Origin: Parabacteroides sp. AD58
GTDB taxonomy: Bacteria; Bacteroidota; Bacteroidia; Bacteroidales; Tannerellaceae
Reading direction: 5' to 3'
DNA: 64,000 bases
NCBI RefSeq assembly: GCF_023744375.2
Contig: NZ_CP146284.1
Location: forward strand, 1,426,001-1,490,000
The notes under the pieces are model-generated. The model did not search any database and was not told the DNA's origin. It saw only the letters and a list, made by a program, of their open reading frames with translations. Numbering within the stretch: position 1 is the stretch's first letter; each line of letters starts with the position of its first letter. Position numbers and translations under genes: made by a program. This document shows positions 8,523 to 17,219 of this stretch, one piece after another.

Positions 8523-9090
8523 TTACCTTCTGCGCAATCCAAAGCCATACAAACTAATACCTATCAAGAATATAAGAATAGACATTATTCGAATGAAAGT
8601 AAATATTTTATAGTTCTCGATAAGATGAGTACGCCAGTTGGCATTGTTTATTTTCTCTGCTTTACAGAAAAGCTCCCCTTTATCCAACCGATAGGTTTCG
8701 ATACCTTGGTCCGTCATGCAACGAATATACAGGGTTGAATCCTTGACTGAATAATCTTGAATCGATTCAACGAGGGGACGTGTTCCGGCCTCTTGGAAAC
8801 CGGGACCTAAAATTTCCAATTCGTCTTCTCCGGTTATATAGAGATTGTAGTATCTATCAATCATGATGGAAACATCTTGCGGCAGGCGAACCGGATTAAA
8901 AATTATCGGACTTAGTCCATAATATCTGCCGTTGTAATCAGCCACTAAAAAAAAGTACACTGGCAATGGCAATGATTGTCAGGCCAATAATGGGGCGGGC
9001 TACAATTTCTCTGATCCGTTTCATCCGTTCAGAAAAATAGAACAAATAAAAGAGTAACGCAAGTAATATTATTATTGAAATCGTTGCCAT
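8523..9090 (-). pseudogene. Membrane protein gene broken at an A8 run
   Basis: Reading from an ATG at 9090, about 50 codons encode two hydrophobic segments (one at the N-terminus, one ending IGLTIIAIASVLFF) and then hit a stop. The remainder, with a 'VADYNGRYYGLS' start and a C-terminal membrane segment, is open in another frame. The frame changes at a run of eight A on the plus strand (8947-8954). Removing one base joins the halves into a protein of about 188 residues. It may be a pseudogene, a phase-variable gene or a read error. As assembled, only a 149-residue fragment from 8972 could be made. Function unknown. Confidence 0.65.
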
Positions 9091-9142
9091 ATTGCCATTG
9101 TAATATTTTCAGTATATTCAAATCGGTATTTGTATCATTTTT

Positions 9143-9595
9143 TTAATGACGAGCTTTTTCACCAACATGATATATTATAATCAGTTTGGTTATATATGAG
9201 ATTACGCATGAGAGGATTGGTGCAACGATTACCCATAGTAATATTAGAATTCCTACCAATTCATTATTAGTAATATATGTACCCACATCAGGCGGTAAAT
9301 TTGCCGGACGACCTCCTATGTCATGCCAGTCCCACACAAAACCGAACAAGACAATGACAAGAATCACGGTTGTGACGAGAAGCATATATCCTGCCAGTTT
9401 CCACCATTGGTTGCCTTTGTATAGTTTCCACGCCATAATACCACCGATAAAAAACAGGGAGCAAAAAGCTGCACCAAGATATATGAGGAACAACCGGTGA
9501 AACAAATGGTTGGCCCACAAAATGACCATACTGATGGCAGAACAGATAATAACCACTGCTTCATAAAGCCAAAATTGTTTATCTCTCAGTTTCAT
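9143..9595 (-). CDS. Four-helix integral membrane protein
   Basis: A 150-residue polytopic membrane protein with hydrophobic segments at about residues 10-28, 35-57, 66-88 and 113-140. A polar loop (WDWHDIGGRPANLPPDVG) lies before the last. I do not recognise the family. It is one of a run of minus-strand accessory genes (8523-11361). The multi-spanning form is typical of immunity proteins against membrane-active toxins, but only context supports that reading. Confidence 0.55.
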   Translation of the reverse strand: MKLRDKQFWLYEAVVIICSAISMVILWANHLFHRLFLIYLGAAFCSLFFIGGIMAWKLYKGNQWWKLAGYMLLVTTVILVIVLFGFVWDWHDIGGRPANLPPDVGTYITNNELVGILILLWVIVAPILSCVISYITKLIIIYHVGEKARH

Positions 9596-9656
9596 TGCGA
9601 ATTCCTTTATTTCAATAAGTTAGTCATCAGTCTTGTGATGTTTCATTTTTGTTGGC

Positions 9657-10154
9657 TTATTTCTTTTTACGCCAAATGAGTTTTATACTCCGTTTTCCGG
9701 TCTCTTTTTCAAAGTCGAGAGAATCCAGGGGACCTATGAGACTTTTCCTTATAACAGAATAAATATTACCTTGATAATAAATATCTCCGAATATTGAAGG
9801 ATTTTCTGTATCAACCGGTATGGACTTATCAATAATCCAATAGTTAGATACTTCACCAGCAATAGTATCTTGAGGAAGAGTTTGATGAAACCCTGATCGT
9901 GTTTTCGTCTCAACTACAATCCAACGATCATCAAAACCGTATCTTGCTGTACCAAAAGGTATGACATATTCGGCAGGCTTCTCATCGATCGGCTGATAAA
10001 TAATTTCACCGTCGGCACACAAAATATAATTACTACCCAAATTTTGTTCTATATCCCAATTTTTGAGAACTGAATTGAAATACAAGCCTAAACTGGCTAT
10101 GAGAACAAATCCGACAAGCAACTTTAATAGGATTTTTGATTTATTCTTTGCCAT
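9657..10154 (-). CDS. Membrane-anchored small protein
   Basis: A 165-residue protein with a basic N-terminus and one membrane segment (about residues 10-28). An extracytoplasmic beta-rich domain follows, with 'NYILCADGEIIYQPI' and 'ARYGFDDRWIVVETK' strands and a basic C-terminus. The 'DRWIV' pattern recalls small Bacteroidetes proteins of the DUF3997 type, but I cannot confirm that. It lies between the four-helix membrane protein and the DKNYY protein on the same strand. Confidence 0.5.
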   Translation of the reverse strand: MAKNKSKILLKLLVGFVLIASLGLYFNSVLKNWDIEQNLGSNYILCADGEIIYQPIDEKPAEYVIPFGTARYGFDDRWIVVETKTRSGFHQTLPQDTIAGEVSNYWIIDKSIPVDTENPSIFGDIYYQGNIYSVIRKSLIGPLDSLDFEKETGKRSIKLIWRKKK

Positions 10155-10185
10155 AAGTCATGCTCTGTTAAAATACATTTTCCCC

Positions 10186-11361
10186 TTATTGTTTTCCATA
10201 CATTTTTATCAAATATTCCTGTAACTGGGGAGTCTTATTGCCTGAATAAATACGATTTTTATCAAATATCGTCCAACTCTCAGAATCAGGAAAATCAATT
10301 ATTTCAAAACTATTAGGGTCTGCACCTAAGATGATGGAATCCTGAAAAAAGACATGATGTGCGTCTTTTCCATAATTGAAATCACAACTATTGCACTCCT
10401 CTTTTTCCCCATATCTGAAACCATAATTTTTGATTGGTCTGAATGTGGCTACATCCACATCAGGAAGTGACAAGGTATTCCACCATACATGCTTCTTGTC
10501 TTTATACCAGTTTTCTCCTACACATTCAAAAGTAGCGGCATCAGCATCAGGCAAAATGTAAAAGTCAGCGTCATAAATTGAAGTGCCATCTGTGTACATT
10601 AACCTACCTATTTTATTCAAACTATTATAGTCCTTTAATTGAGTGGGTCTTTCACCTTTATATACTCTAAATTTGTCCTGCCCAATATTCCAATCCACTT
10701 CTTTGAATGAACCGGGATCCGCATTGGTTACAACTTTATTTTCAAAATATACTCGATTCTTATCCACTGCGTAGTTTCCACTATGGTTTGTTGAAGTTTT
10801 TGGAGCAGGATGAAAAGTTTCATAGTCTATCCCTGAAATACTTCCACCTGGCAAAAAGTAACCATTATACTGATCCTTTGCCCATTGCGTCTGCCAGTCG
10901 TTATCTTTTCCTAATAGGACAAATGAAGACTTATCTTTTACTGTTATTGCTCTGCCTTCCCAATAATAATCATGTTTGTCTTCTGACAGATAAGTGCTGA
11001 GGACTTTAAATGTAGCCGGATCTGCACCAATGATAATTTTTTCAAATGAATACACATAGTTTTTATCACAAGCGTAAGAGTTATTTATAGCTCTGAATGT
11101 TTTTCCGTCAGCTTTTTCTATGATTTGACCACAATAAAAGGCATGCACGTTATCTTTTCCATAATCATGGGTCAGAGTCACGAATGTCTTTGGATCCGCA
11201 TTTACTTTATAAGACTGATGTCCACGACCTTCATCCCACGTATGCCATCTAACTTCTTTACCATCATTCTCATATCCGGTAGTACAAGATGAAAGTAAAA
11301 AGAAAGTTAATGATAGTAATATCATAAATGAAACGGAAAATTGTCTTAAATGGTTGAGCAT
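10186..11361 (-). CDS. DKNYY-repeat lipoprotein
   Basis: A 391-residue predicted lipoprotein: an N-terminal hydrophobic stretch ends in LLSSC (Cys about residue 26). The mature protein is built of repeats of the type 'DKNYVYS...I.GADPATFKVL', 'DKNRVYFENKVV..ADPGSF' and 'GKDAHHVFFQDSIILGADPNSF', the DKNYY family hallmark. At least eight repeats are seen. Such repeats occur in secreted or surface proteins of Gram-negative bacteria, often near polymorphic toxin or immunity loci. The function is not established. It is the first gene of the minus-strand run. Confidence 0.8.
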   Translation of the reverse strand: MLNHLRQFSVSFMILLSLTFFLLSSCTTGYENDGKEVRWHTWDEGRGHQSYKVNADPKTFVTLTHDYGKDNVHAFYCGQIIEKADGKTFRAINNSYACDKNYVYSFEKIIIGADPATFKVLSTYLSEDKHDYYWEGRAITVKDKSSFVLLGKDNDWQTQWAKDQYNGYFLPGGSISGIDYETFHPAPKTSTNHSGNYAVDKNRVYFENKVVTNADPGSFKEVDWNIGQDKFRVYKGERPTQLKDYNSLNKIGRLMYTDGTSIYDADFYILPDADAATFECVGENWYKDKKHVWWNTLSLPDVDVATFRPIKNYGFRYGEKEECNSCDFNYGKDAHHVFFQDSIILGADPNSFEIIDFPDSESWTIFDKNRIYSGNKTPQLQEYLIKMYGKQ

Positions 11362-11545
11362 ATTAATTATAATTTATGTTCGATTGAAGAAAGTCCAGAA
11401 AGCCATAATAGATTATCCTTACATATGTTCATAAGGTATGTTATAACTACCATAGCATTTTCCATATTTACAAAGATAACTATGAAGCATCGTCTGTACA
11501 AAAATAAATAGTGTTTTTTATTGATTATCAATAATATTGTTGATT

Positions 11546-11842
11546 TCATGTATGTATGCTCCATCCATGGAACGGATTAAGCATTATAGCGTATGATTCG
11601 TCCGGTTTGCCATGATAGAGCACTCCTCCGACAACTCTTGTCCGTCCGTCGGGAGTTCGTTCGGCGAATCCGAACGAATGGGGTGCGAAGTCCCGGTAGA
11701 GTTCAATTTCATATTTCCCGTTCGAGTTCTTTTCCCACTGTTGCAATCGTTCGATGCATTGTTGTAAGGTATTGTCATCTATACTTTTTGCGTATTCCAT
11801 CTCCTTGTTATAGTGTTCCTGACATTTAATTATCATATTCAT
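11546..11842 (-). CDS. DUF4120-type protein, array copy
   Basis: A 98-residue soluble protein clearly paralogous to the gene at 56689-56979: shared 'YAKSI.D..LQ.C..RL..WE', 'FGF..R.PDG...VGG.LYHG.PD.S.A..L.PFHGW.IHT'. I recognise it as the DUF4120 type carried by Bacteroidales elements; function unknown. Directly upstream on its strand lies only the tail of the gene represented intact at 13917. This arrangement shows that the array was built by duplication and replacement of backbone genes. Confidence 0.75.
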   Translation of the reverse strand: MNMIIKCQEHYNKEMEYAKSIDDNTLQQCIERLQQWEKNSNGKYEIELYRDFAPHSFGFAERTPDGRTRVVGGVLYHGKPDESYAIMLNPFHGWSIHT

Positions 11843-11852
11843 TCGTTTTTAG

Positions 11853-11945
11853 TTATCGATTCAGTTCTTCATATTCACCGAAGCCGAAACATCCTGCTAT
11901 GACAAAATCTTCCCCGTTTTTGTCAGCAAGCGACAGCAAGTCAAA
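11853..11945 (-). pseudogene. C-terminal remnant of the gene at 13917
   Basis: About 30 codons ending LADKNGEDFVIAGCFGFGEY and a TAA at 11853-11855, almost identical to the end of the 168-residue protein at 13917-14423. Homology stops abruptly near 11945, where AT-rich array sequence begins. It marks a breakpoint. Confidence 0.75.
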
Positions 11946-12009
11946 ACTTTCAGTATATTATATTTTATCATTTCGCCATAAATACAAACGAAGATTCAAC
12001 TAAATATGT

Positions 12010-12122
12010 GATTCTGAATAATTTTCAATCATTATAAAGATAGTCTGTCTTTTATGAGAGATTATATGGAATGTTTCATATCTTTGTAGATAGCCATTGA
12101 TTTATAATATCTTTGGCGTTAA
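12010..12122 (+). repeat. Promoter-bearing repeat, copy 2 of 2
   Basis: Nearly identical to 7135-7250. It carries TATCTTTG boxes at 12079-12086 and 12108-12115, matching the Bacteroides -7 element. It precedes the gene at 12171 by about 50 bp and is likely its promoter. Confidence 0.7.
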
Positions 12123-12170
12123 CTTGGTAGAAATAGTACTAACCAAGAATAATCATAGATAATTTAGGAG

Positions 12171-12671
12171 ATGAGATGTATTTTGATAATAATAATCATA
12201 TTCATTACCTATTCCTTTCAAATAGTGAAAGGCAATGAATATGTGCCACAAATGGTTGATAAAGAATCAGCTATTATCATACGAACAGATAAAAAAACAT
12301 ATTTTTCTGTTCAATTATTTTGTAGATTTACAGAAGAAGGATTTTATAATAAATCTCTTTTTGTTGAAAAAAACAAGAAAACTATTGCAAAGATAAAATT
12401 CCCTTCTTCAGAAGATATAAAGAATTTTAGTGTGAAAATAAAGAAACACAGAAAAGGGGTAATACTTGAATGTTTTTATGGAGGAGGTAACAATTTATAC
12501 AGTCGTCATTTTTATTTTAAATGCGATAAAGATGGTATGTATTTATATAAAATTATAGGGACACATACCACACCGAACTCTGATAAGCCAATGACTGATA
12601 AAAAATACATACAACCTCAAATTGATATAAGTGATTTTGATATTGTAAATTATATAGATAACACTCCGTAA
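12171..12671 (+). CDS. Small secreted protein of the variable array
   Basis: A 166-residue protein with an N-terminal signal sequence (an Ile-rich core at residues 4-13, then IVKGNEY), so it is probably exported. The mature part is Lys/Asp/Tyr-rich, with 'FYGGGNNLYSRHFYFKCDKDGMYLYKI' as its most distinctive stretch (two Cys, at about residues 105 and 120). No family recognised. It begins just after the repeated promoter block and probably shares a transcript with the lipoprotein at 12760. Confidence 0.55.
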   Translation: MRCILIIIIIFITYSFQIVKGNEYVPQMVDKESAIIIRTDKKTYFSVQLFCRFTEEGFYNKSLFVEKNKKTIAKIKFPSSEDIKNFSVKIKKHRKGVILECFYGGGNNLYSRHFYFKCDKDGMYLYKIIGTHTTPNSDKPMTDKKYIQPQIDISDFDIVNYIDNTP

Positions 12672-12759
12672 TTTATTGTATTTAGAAATATTGGTGTTAA
12701 TCCCGATAAATATAAGCAATCATGAAAGCAATAATGAAACAAATAATAGTATATGAATT

Positions 12760-13182
12760 ATGAAACTTTTTTTATATCTAATCGCGCTATTTAATGTGCT
12801 TCTATCATGTTCTTGTTCATCACGTATTTCATATGAAAATTATGAAAATAAAAAATACAAAATTACGCTCAAACAAAAGTCCAATATCATTGTAGGTTTC
12901 ATTATTTCAAATAAAGAGACAAACTCTAAACTGGCTTTTACTCCGTCATTAATTATGATTGATGGAGAAATACCTGAAGGAAGTCTCAGGTCTGATTATA
13001 ATAGTACAGATGAAACAGAGCTTTATCAATGCGATTCTACATATTGTATAGATACAGATTCTATTTCAATTGCCTTTGCATTGGAGGTCTTAAATCATAA
13101 AAGACTGGATTTGTTAATATGCAATTCCCAGCTACAAGACTATAAAGATGAAAACTGTACGTTACTGAAACAATCTAAATAA
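12760..13182 (+). CDS. Small lipoprotein of the variable array
   Basis: A 140-residue predicted lipoprotein: a hydrophobic stretch ends in LLSCSCSS with the lipid Cys near residue 17. The mature part has conserved-looking 'KSNIIVGFIISNKETNSKLAFTP' strands and ends 'DENCTLLKQSK'. Its 3' third is duplicated at 7753-7888 as a fragment, so this is the intact parent or a close relative. Family not recognised. Confidence 0.6.
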   Translation: MKLFLYLIALFNVLLSCSCSSRISYENYENKKYKITLKQKSNIIVGFIISNKETNSKLAFTPSLIMIDGEIPEGSLRSDYNSTDETELYQCDSTYCIDTDSISIAFALEVLNHKRLDLLICNSQLQDYKDENCTLLKQSK

Positions 13183-13223
13183 ATCAACTGGAATATAGGA
13201 GGAAAAGCAATAAGAATGAAAAT

Positions 13224-13446
13224 ATGATAAAAGCATGGATAACAGATTATTTGGGGGCATTATTAAGATTTACATAAATATGTTAAGAGGAAAAAAGTTA
13301 TATATTCAAATTTTCTCACAGGTGTAAATACGCCTCGAACAAAAGTAGATAAAGCATTGTATGATAATAATTATGGCAAGAATAGAATGTGGTGTGCCGT
13401 TTTTCTCTTAATCTTAGCTGGTATTTTAGGAATATGTTTTTCTTGA
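13224..13446 (+). pseudogene. Decayed small membrane protein gene
   Basis: A conceptual protein of about 73 residues is scattered over three frames: 'MIKAWITDYLGALLRF', then 'INMLRGKKLY', then 'SNFLTGVNTPRTKVDKALYD' continuing to a hydrophobic segment 'CAVFLLILAGILGICFS' with a stop at 13444-13446. Two small frameshifts (near 13274 and 13302) break it. It is a relic inside the array. Confidence 0.5.
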
Positions 13447-13493
13447 TATACTATGATTATCAATAGTCGTGATTTACTCATAAAAACAAGGAA

Positions 13494-13895
13494 ATGAAAC
13501 GTGTTACTAATAAGGAACTTATAAGTGTCATATTGATAAATATTGGCTTATTAGCAGCTGCTGTCTATATGTGGCTCATATACGACCGTAGACAAACGAT
13601 AATCCATAGTGAGGAACCAATACAAAATTATTCTGTACTGGAAGTTAATTGCCGCCGTAGAACTTCATCATCCATACTCATAGAGTTCAATGGAAAGCAA
13701 TATTATGTAGCAGTTGCCAGAGATAAATGCATACAGTTTGATCCACAAAAAATAAAACTCTTTTATGACAAAGAAAGAGATAAAGTTTATGAAGAAAGTG
13801 GAGCGGTGGTAAGACATTTAGTACCTAATTTCATTCTATATTTATGCTCGTGTATATGGTTGTTTGTCGTAATAAAAAAAAGACTTAGTAGTTGA
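13494..13895 (+). CDS. Two-helix membrane protein of the variable array
   Basis: A 133-residue protein with membrane segments near both ends (about residues 10-28 and 110-127) and a central extracytoplasmic beta-rich part ('SSILIEFNGKQYYVAVARDKC'). The layout resembles DUF3592-like proteins but no clear motif is seen. It ends next to a relic of a DUF4120 gene start (13889-13912). The cassette thus appears to have replaced the rest of that gene. Confidence 0.55.
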   Translation: MKRVTNKELISVILINIGLLAAAVYMWLIYDRRQTIIHSEEPIQNYSVLEVNCRRRTSSSILIEFNGKQYYVAVARDKCIQFDPQKIKLFYDKERDKVYEESGAVVRHLVPNFILYLCSCIWLFVVIKKRLSS

Positions 13896-13912
13896 TTAGA
13901 CATTTGATTATC
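13889..13912 (-). other. Relic of a DUF4120 gene start
   Basis: The plus sequence GACATTTGATTATCATATTT (from 13889) matches 11821-11840, which holds the first codons of the DUF4120 gene at 11546 on the minus strand. The rest of that gene is missing here. In both places it lies just downstream (minus) of the same conserved gene end. This marks the array's right junction. Confidence 0.55.
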
Positions 13913-13916
13913 ATAT

Positions 13917-14423
13917 TTATTTCTTTTTATTTTGCCTGTATAGTTCTTCATATTCACCGAAGCCGAAACATCCTGCTATGACAAAATCTTCCCCGCTTTT
14001 GTCAGCCAGCGACAGCAGGCTGTCTAAAGTATCGCAGTGGAAGAAGACTTCATCATCCATTTCCGTATCGGAATCCATGTTCAGGACGATTCTTGCCTCC
14101 AGCGTTTCCATGGTGTCATTCCAGCGTATGACACATTCGAGAAAATACGGTTCATGTCCTTTTTCAGTTAGGTGCTCTTGATATTTTTCACGGATTTCCT
14201 TCTTGATTTCCTCCGGCTTCTTCCAGGCACTGTCGTCCACAATTTCAAGGCTCAGTCCCTCGACAAGCAGGCACGTGCCTCTGTCATATACCATCAGTGT
14301 ACGTTTTCCCATGTGGCTTTTTCTTTTGGTCTCCCAATCGGGAATGTCCCATCGTTCGGTAGTCCATACTCCCCGGTAATCCTCCGGGACTGCGAGATAT
14401 TCGCTCAGTGTCATTCTTTTCAT
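13917..14423 (-). CDS. Conserved hypothetical protein of the element backbone
   Basis: A 168-residue soluble, acidic protein, no signal peptide or membrane segment. It begins MKRMTLSEYLAVPEDYRGVW and has 'ILNMDSDTEMDDEVFFHCDTLDSL' near the end. No named domain recognised. It is the last gene of a three-gene minus-strand run (14698-14955, 14436-14687, this one) following the mob block. Its C-terminal codons are duplicated at 11853-11945, so it is an anchor of the variable array. Confidence 0.65.
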   Translation of the reverse strand: MKRMTLSEYLAVPEDYRGVWTTERWDIPDWETKRKSHMGKRTLMVYDRGTCLLVEGLSLEIVDDSAWKKPEEIKKEIREKYQEHLTEKGHEPYFLECVIRWNDTMETLEARIVLNMDSDTEMDDEVFFHCDTLDSLLSLADKSGEDFVIAGCFGFGEYEELYRQNKKK

Positions 14424-14435
14424 CTTTCTGTGTAT

Positions 14436-14687
14436 TTATGGTGAAACAAAAAGAACCTTGCAGGTCTTGCAAGGCTCTCCAAATGCGGGATAGCGGTCAA
14501 ACTCGTTGCAGGCGTTCCAATCCACGCTCATCGTGTATCCTTTCGGGAAATGTGTGCCGACAAACTTATCAATCATAGCCCGTTCCTCTTCGTTCAGGCT
14601 GCCATCCTCTTCCGTTCCGTATTCCAGGGCATATATGGCCCATTCGGGGATGTTGTCCCATTCCGTCTTTTTCATGTGCGCTGCCAT
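14436..14687 (-). CDS. Small conserved protein (DUF6926-like)
   Basis: An 83-residue soluble protein with 'IPEWAIYALEYGTEEDGSLNEEE..MIDKF', a pattern I associate with the DUF6926-type proteins of Bacteroidales elements, and a C-terminal 'FGEPCKTCKVLFV' Cys pair. Function unknown. A second Met (14675) is an alternative start. It lies 12 bp from the 13917 gene and 10 bp from the next upstream gene, so co-transcription is likely. Confidence 0.65.
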   Translation of the reverse strand: MAAHMKKTEWDNIPEWAIYALEYGTEEDGSLNEEERAMIDKFVGTHFPKGYTMSVDWNACNEFDRYPAFGEPCKTCKVLFVSP

Positions 14688-14697
14688 AATATACCGT

Positions 14698-14955
14698 TTA
14701 TGCGGCGGAAAGTCTGCCGATTATCTCCTGAAGTTCCTGTTCCCATTTCCCATCACCATTGCCGAAGGATGGATAGGTAAGCTGGTACCAGTTGTGGTAG
14801 TCGAAGAGTTTCATTCTTAGCGGATAGTAGTCGAACATTTTCCGGCCGTCCCTGAAGATGCGGATATGGTTTATACCCACGTTCATGGCCTGTAGTCCGT
14901 GTCCGTTTAGAATCTCATGGAATCTTTCCATCGGGGTGAAGTTGCTTCTGCTCAT
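14698..14955 (-). CDS. Small conserved backbone protein
   Basis: An 85-residue soluble protein, from a Met at 14955 preceded by an A-rich stretch; a Met at 14982 is also in frame. It contains 'GINHIRIFRDGRKMFDYYPLRMKLFDYHNWY' and ends in a helical segment. Family not recognised. The structured element 15027-15143 lies immediately upstream, so it may be the leader of this three-gene transcript. Confidence 0.6.
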   Translation of the reverse strand: MSRSNFTPMERFHEILNGHGLQAMNVGINHIRIFRDGRKMFDYYPLRMKLFDYHNWYQLTYPSFGNGDGKWEQELQEIIGRLSAA

Positions 14956-15026
14956 ATCTTTTATTTTTTTTGAGTTAGACATCTGCGGCTTGTCAAGCCG
15001 GTATTTTATTTCTTGCCTGCCTTTCT

Positions 15027-15143
15027 GTCCCGTGCCGGATTGTGCAAGGCTTTGCGAAAAAATACCGGAGCACTCGGGCGAGGATGATTTTTTCAGCAAA
15101 CCCCGGAGGGGCCCGGCCTTGCACGATCCAGCGGGCACGGGAC
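15027..15143 (-). ncRNA. Structured RNA element, copy B
   Basis: About 117 nt. Outer stem GTCCCGTGCC (15027-15036) pairs perfectly with GGCACGGGAC (15134-15143). GTGCAAGGC (15042-15050) pairs perfectly with GCCTTGCAC (15116-15124). Inner TTTGCGAAAAAAT (15051-15063) pairs with ATTTTTTCAGCAAA (15087-15100) with one bulged A, enclosing ACCGGAGC...GCGAGGATG. A small CCCCGGAGGGG hairpin follows. It lies between mobC's stop and the 14698 gene. Compare copies at 1971 and 57054. The strand is inferred from the neighbouring genes. Confidence 0.65.
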
Positions 15144-15185
15144 GACCTTTGCAGGCGGAAATAAAACAGCGGTCTCCGCTTTCGT

Positions 15186-17219
15186 CTATTCACCGTCATT
15201 GTTTCCCTCTCCCTCTTGCTGCGGGATGAGGTGTCTCAGTTCCGGATCATTTTTTATTCTTTCCATTTCTTCTTCTATTATCTGCAACACGTCCGCCTTT
15301 ATCTGCGAGTAGTTGCGGTCAATCTGTTGCTGCATGATGTCGTTTCCGTCCGCGTCCCTGAACTCGTTGATGACAGGGATTTTCTTGTAGGCTTTCATTT
15401 CTTCCGATACCTTTGCGCTGTCCACGATGATGCGGGCATGGAAAATTTTCTGGTCTATCTCTTCTCCGAAATTGTCTGCCACGCTACCCACGAATGTGCC
15501 CTGCGAGAGGTTGGCTATCTTGGAGGCGGGTATCAGGGAATCGAGCTGCGTGTTGATGGAAGTTGAAGTGTCCTGACGGTTGATGGATATGGACTGCCGC
15601 TGCTGGAGTATCTTGCCGAACCGTTCCGACAATGATTTTGCCGTTTCTCCGACCACCTGTCCGCTGAAGATGTTGCCCACCGTGTTTTGGATTACCTTCG
15701 CTTCCTTGTCGCCGTAGTCGCGTGCCAGCTGCGAGAAGTCCTGGAAGCCAAGACAGACGGCCACCTTGTTGCTTCGGGCGGTCGCAATCAGGTTGTCGAT
15801 ACCGCGGAAATAGATGGTCGGAAGCTCGTCGATGATGATGGAACTCTTGAGCTGTCCTTTTTTGTTCACGAGCTTCACGATACGGGAATTGTACAGTCCC
15901 AATGCCGCAGAATAGATATTCTGGCGGTCAGGATTGTTGCCCACACAGAGGATTTTGGGGTGTTCGGGATTATTCAGGTCAAGGGTGAAATCGTCCCCTG
16001 TCATTACCCAATAAAGCTGTGGTGAGATCATGCGTGAAAGCGGGATTTTCGCACTTGCTATCTGGCCCTGGAGCTGGTCTTGAGCTCCGCCTTGCCAGGC
16101 ATCCATAAATGGGGAAAGGTAGTTTTCGAGGGACGGATACGAGGTCAGAATCGTGAAAATATCCGCATACGGCTTGTTAAGAAATTCGATTGCATGAGGA
16201 AACGTACAATACTTTCCATCTTTGTAAATCCGTAAATACCAGATAATTGCAGCGAGCAGAATAATCGGGGATTCCACGAAAAAGTCACCCTGTTTCTGTA
16301 TCCAGGTCTTGTTCAAATTGAGCATTATCGTGTAGGCTGATTCGTAGGCATCGCTGATGTCTGCCATGAATCTCGGATTGATCGGATTGCAGCGGTGGCT
16401 GCGTCTGGGGTCGTCGAAATTGATGACGTAGAATTCCGGTTTGACCTTGTAACTCTGCCTGTGTTTGAGCAAATGGTTGTAGGCTATCTCCGAAAGGTCC
16501 GGAAACTTGTAGTCGTAGATATACATGGCAAAGGATTTCTCGATCTGCTGTTTGATGTAGTTGTTCACCACGGCATAACTTTTTCCCGAGCCCGGGGTTC
16601 CCAGCACGATGGAGGCTCGGAACGGGTTCACGATGTTGATCCAACCGTCCCATTCCTTGCCCTGATAGACAAATTTCGTGGGCAGGTTGACGGAATACTC
16701 GTTTTCCATAAGCCTGGTTTCCTGCATGAAACTTTCGTTGGCGGTGTTGAATACGTCTTCCATGAGGTTGTGCTTCAGCATACGGCTGATCCATACTCCC
16801 GACATGAGCAGGAGAATGTAACCTGCGGTGAGCGTCAGCGTATATATGGCCGCATTCACCGTCGGGTTGAACGGCAGGTCGAGCATCCACCAGTTCATGA
16901 AGAAAAGGACGATGCCGTCGAGGAAGGCGGCGTATATCTTCCGCCACGTCATCTTCTGGTTCTTGACCCCTTTCGTACCCAGGCACGAAAGGCCCAGGAA
17001 TATGAAAGCGAACACTTTCGTCACAAGCAGGTTGCTGAACAGTCCTGCCGTCCTCTGGAAGTTCAGCAGGATTCTGTCCACGACTCCGATGTTGATACCC
17101 ATGTCCACGAATGTCCCGTAGCAGAACCAATAGACGTGGATGACAATAAACACGATGGAAATGGCACGCATGAACTCCATGACCTTGGCCAGTCCTCTCA
17201 AATCATCTTCTTGTTGCAT
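15186..17219 (-). CDS. mobC: MobC/TraD-type coupling protein (T4CP, VirD4-like)
   Basis: A 677-residue coupling ATPase that links the relaxase-DNA complex to the type IV secretion channel. Start chosen at 17219 (MQQEDDLRGL), after the mobB gene. The N-terminus has the YWFCY signature (about residue 30) and four membrane segments up to about 140. The Walker A is GTPGSGKS (about 220) and the Walker B region is SSIIIDELP. The C-terminus is acidic. Length fits the coupling proteins of CTnDOT-type elements. Same operon and direction as mobB and mobA. It recruits substrate to the TraG/TraJ machinery encoded downstream. Confidence 0.93.
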   Translation of the reverse strand: MQQEDDLRGLAKVMEFMRAISIVFIVIHVYWFCYGTFVDMGINIGVVDRILLNFQRTAGLFSNLLVTKVFAFIFLGLSCLGTKGVKNQKMTWRKIYAAFLDGIVLFFMNWWMLDLPFNPTVNAAIYTLTLTAGYILLLMSGVWISRMLKHNLMEDVFNTANESFMQETRLMENEYSVNLPTKFVYQGKEWDGWINIVNPFRASIVLGTPGSGKSYAVVNNYIKQQIEKSFAMYIYDYKFPDLSEIAYNHLLKHRQSYKVKPEFYVINFDDPRRSHRCNPINPRFMADISDAYESAYTIMLNLNKTWIQKQGDFFVESPIILLAAIIWYLRIYKDGKYCTFPHAIEFLNKPYADIFTILTSYPSLENYLSPFMDAWQGGAQDQLQGQIASAKIPLSRMISPQLYWVMTGDDFTLDLNNPEHPKILCVGNNPDRQNIYSAALGLYNSRIVKLVNKKGQLKSSIIIDELPTIYFRGIDNLIATARSNKVAVCLGFQDFSQLARDYGDKEAKVIQNTVGNIFSGQVVGETAKSLSERFGKILQQRQSISINRQDTSTSINTQLDSLIPASKIANLSQGTFVGSVADNFGEEIDQKIFHARIIVDSAKVSEEMKAYKKIPVINEFRDADGNDIMQQQIDRNYSQIKADVLQIIEEEMERIKNDPELRHLIPQQEGEGNNDGE

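Noticed and set aside
11367..11564. Open frame of 65 codons between the DKNYY and DUF4120 genes
   Set aside because: AT-rich sequence with no start context or recognisable features; probably the promoter region of the DKNYY gene.
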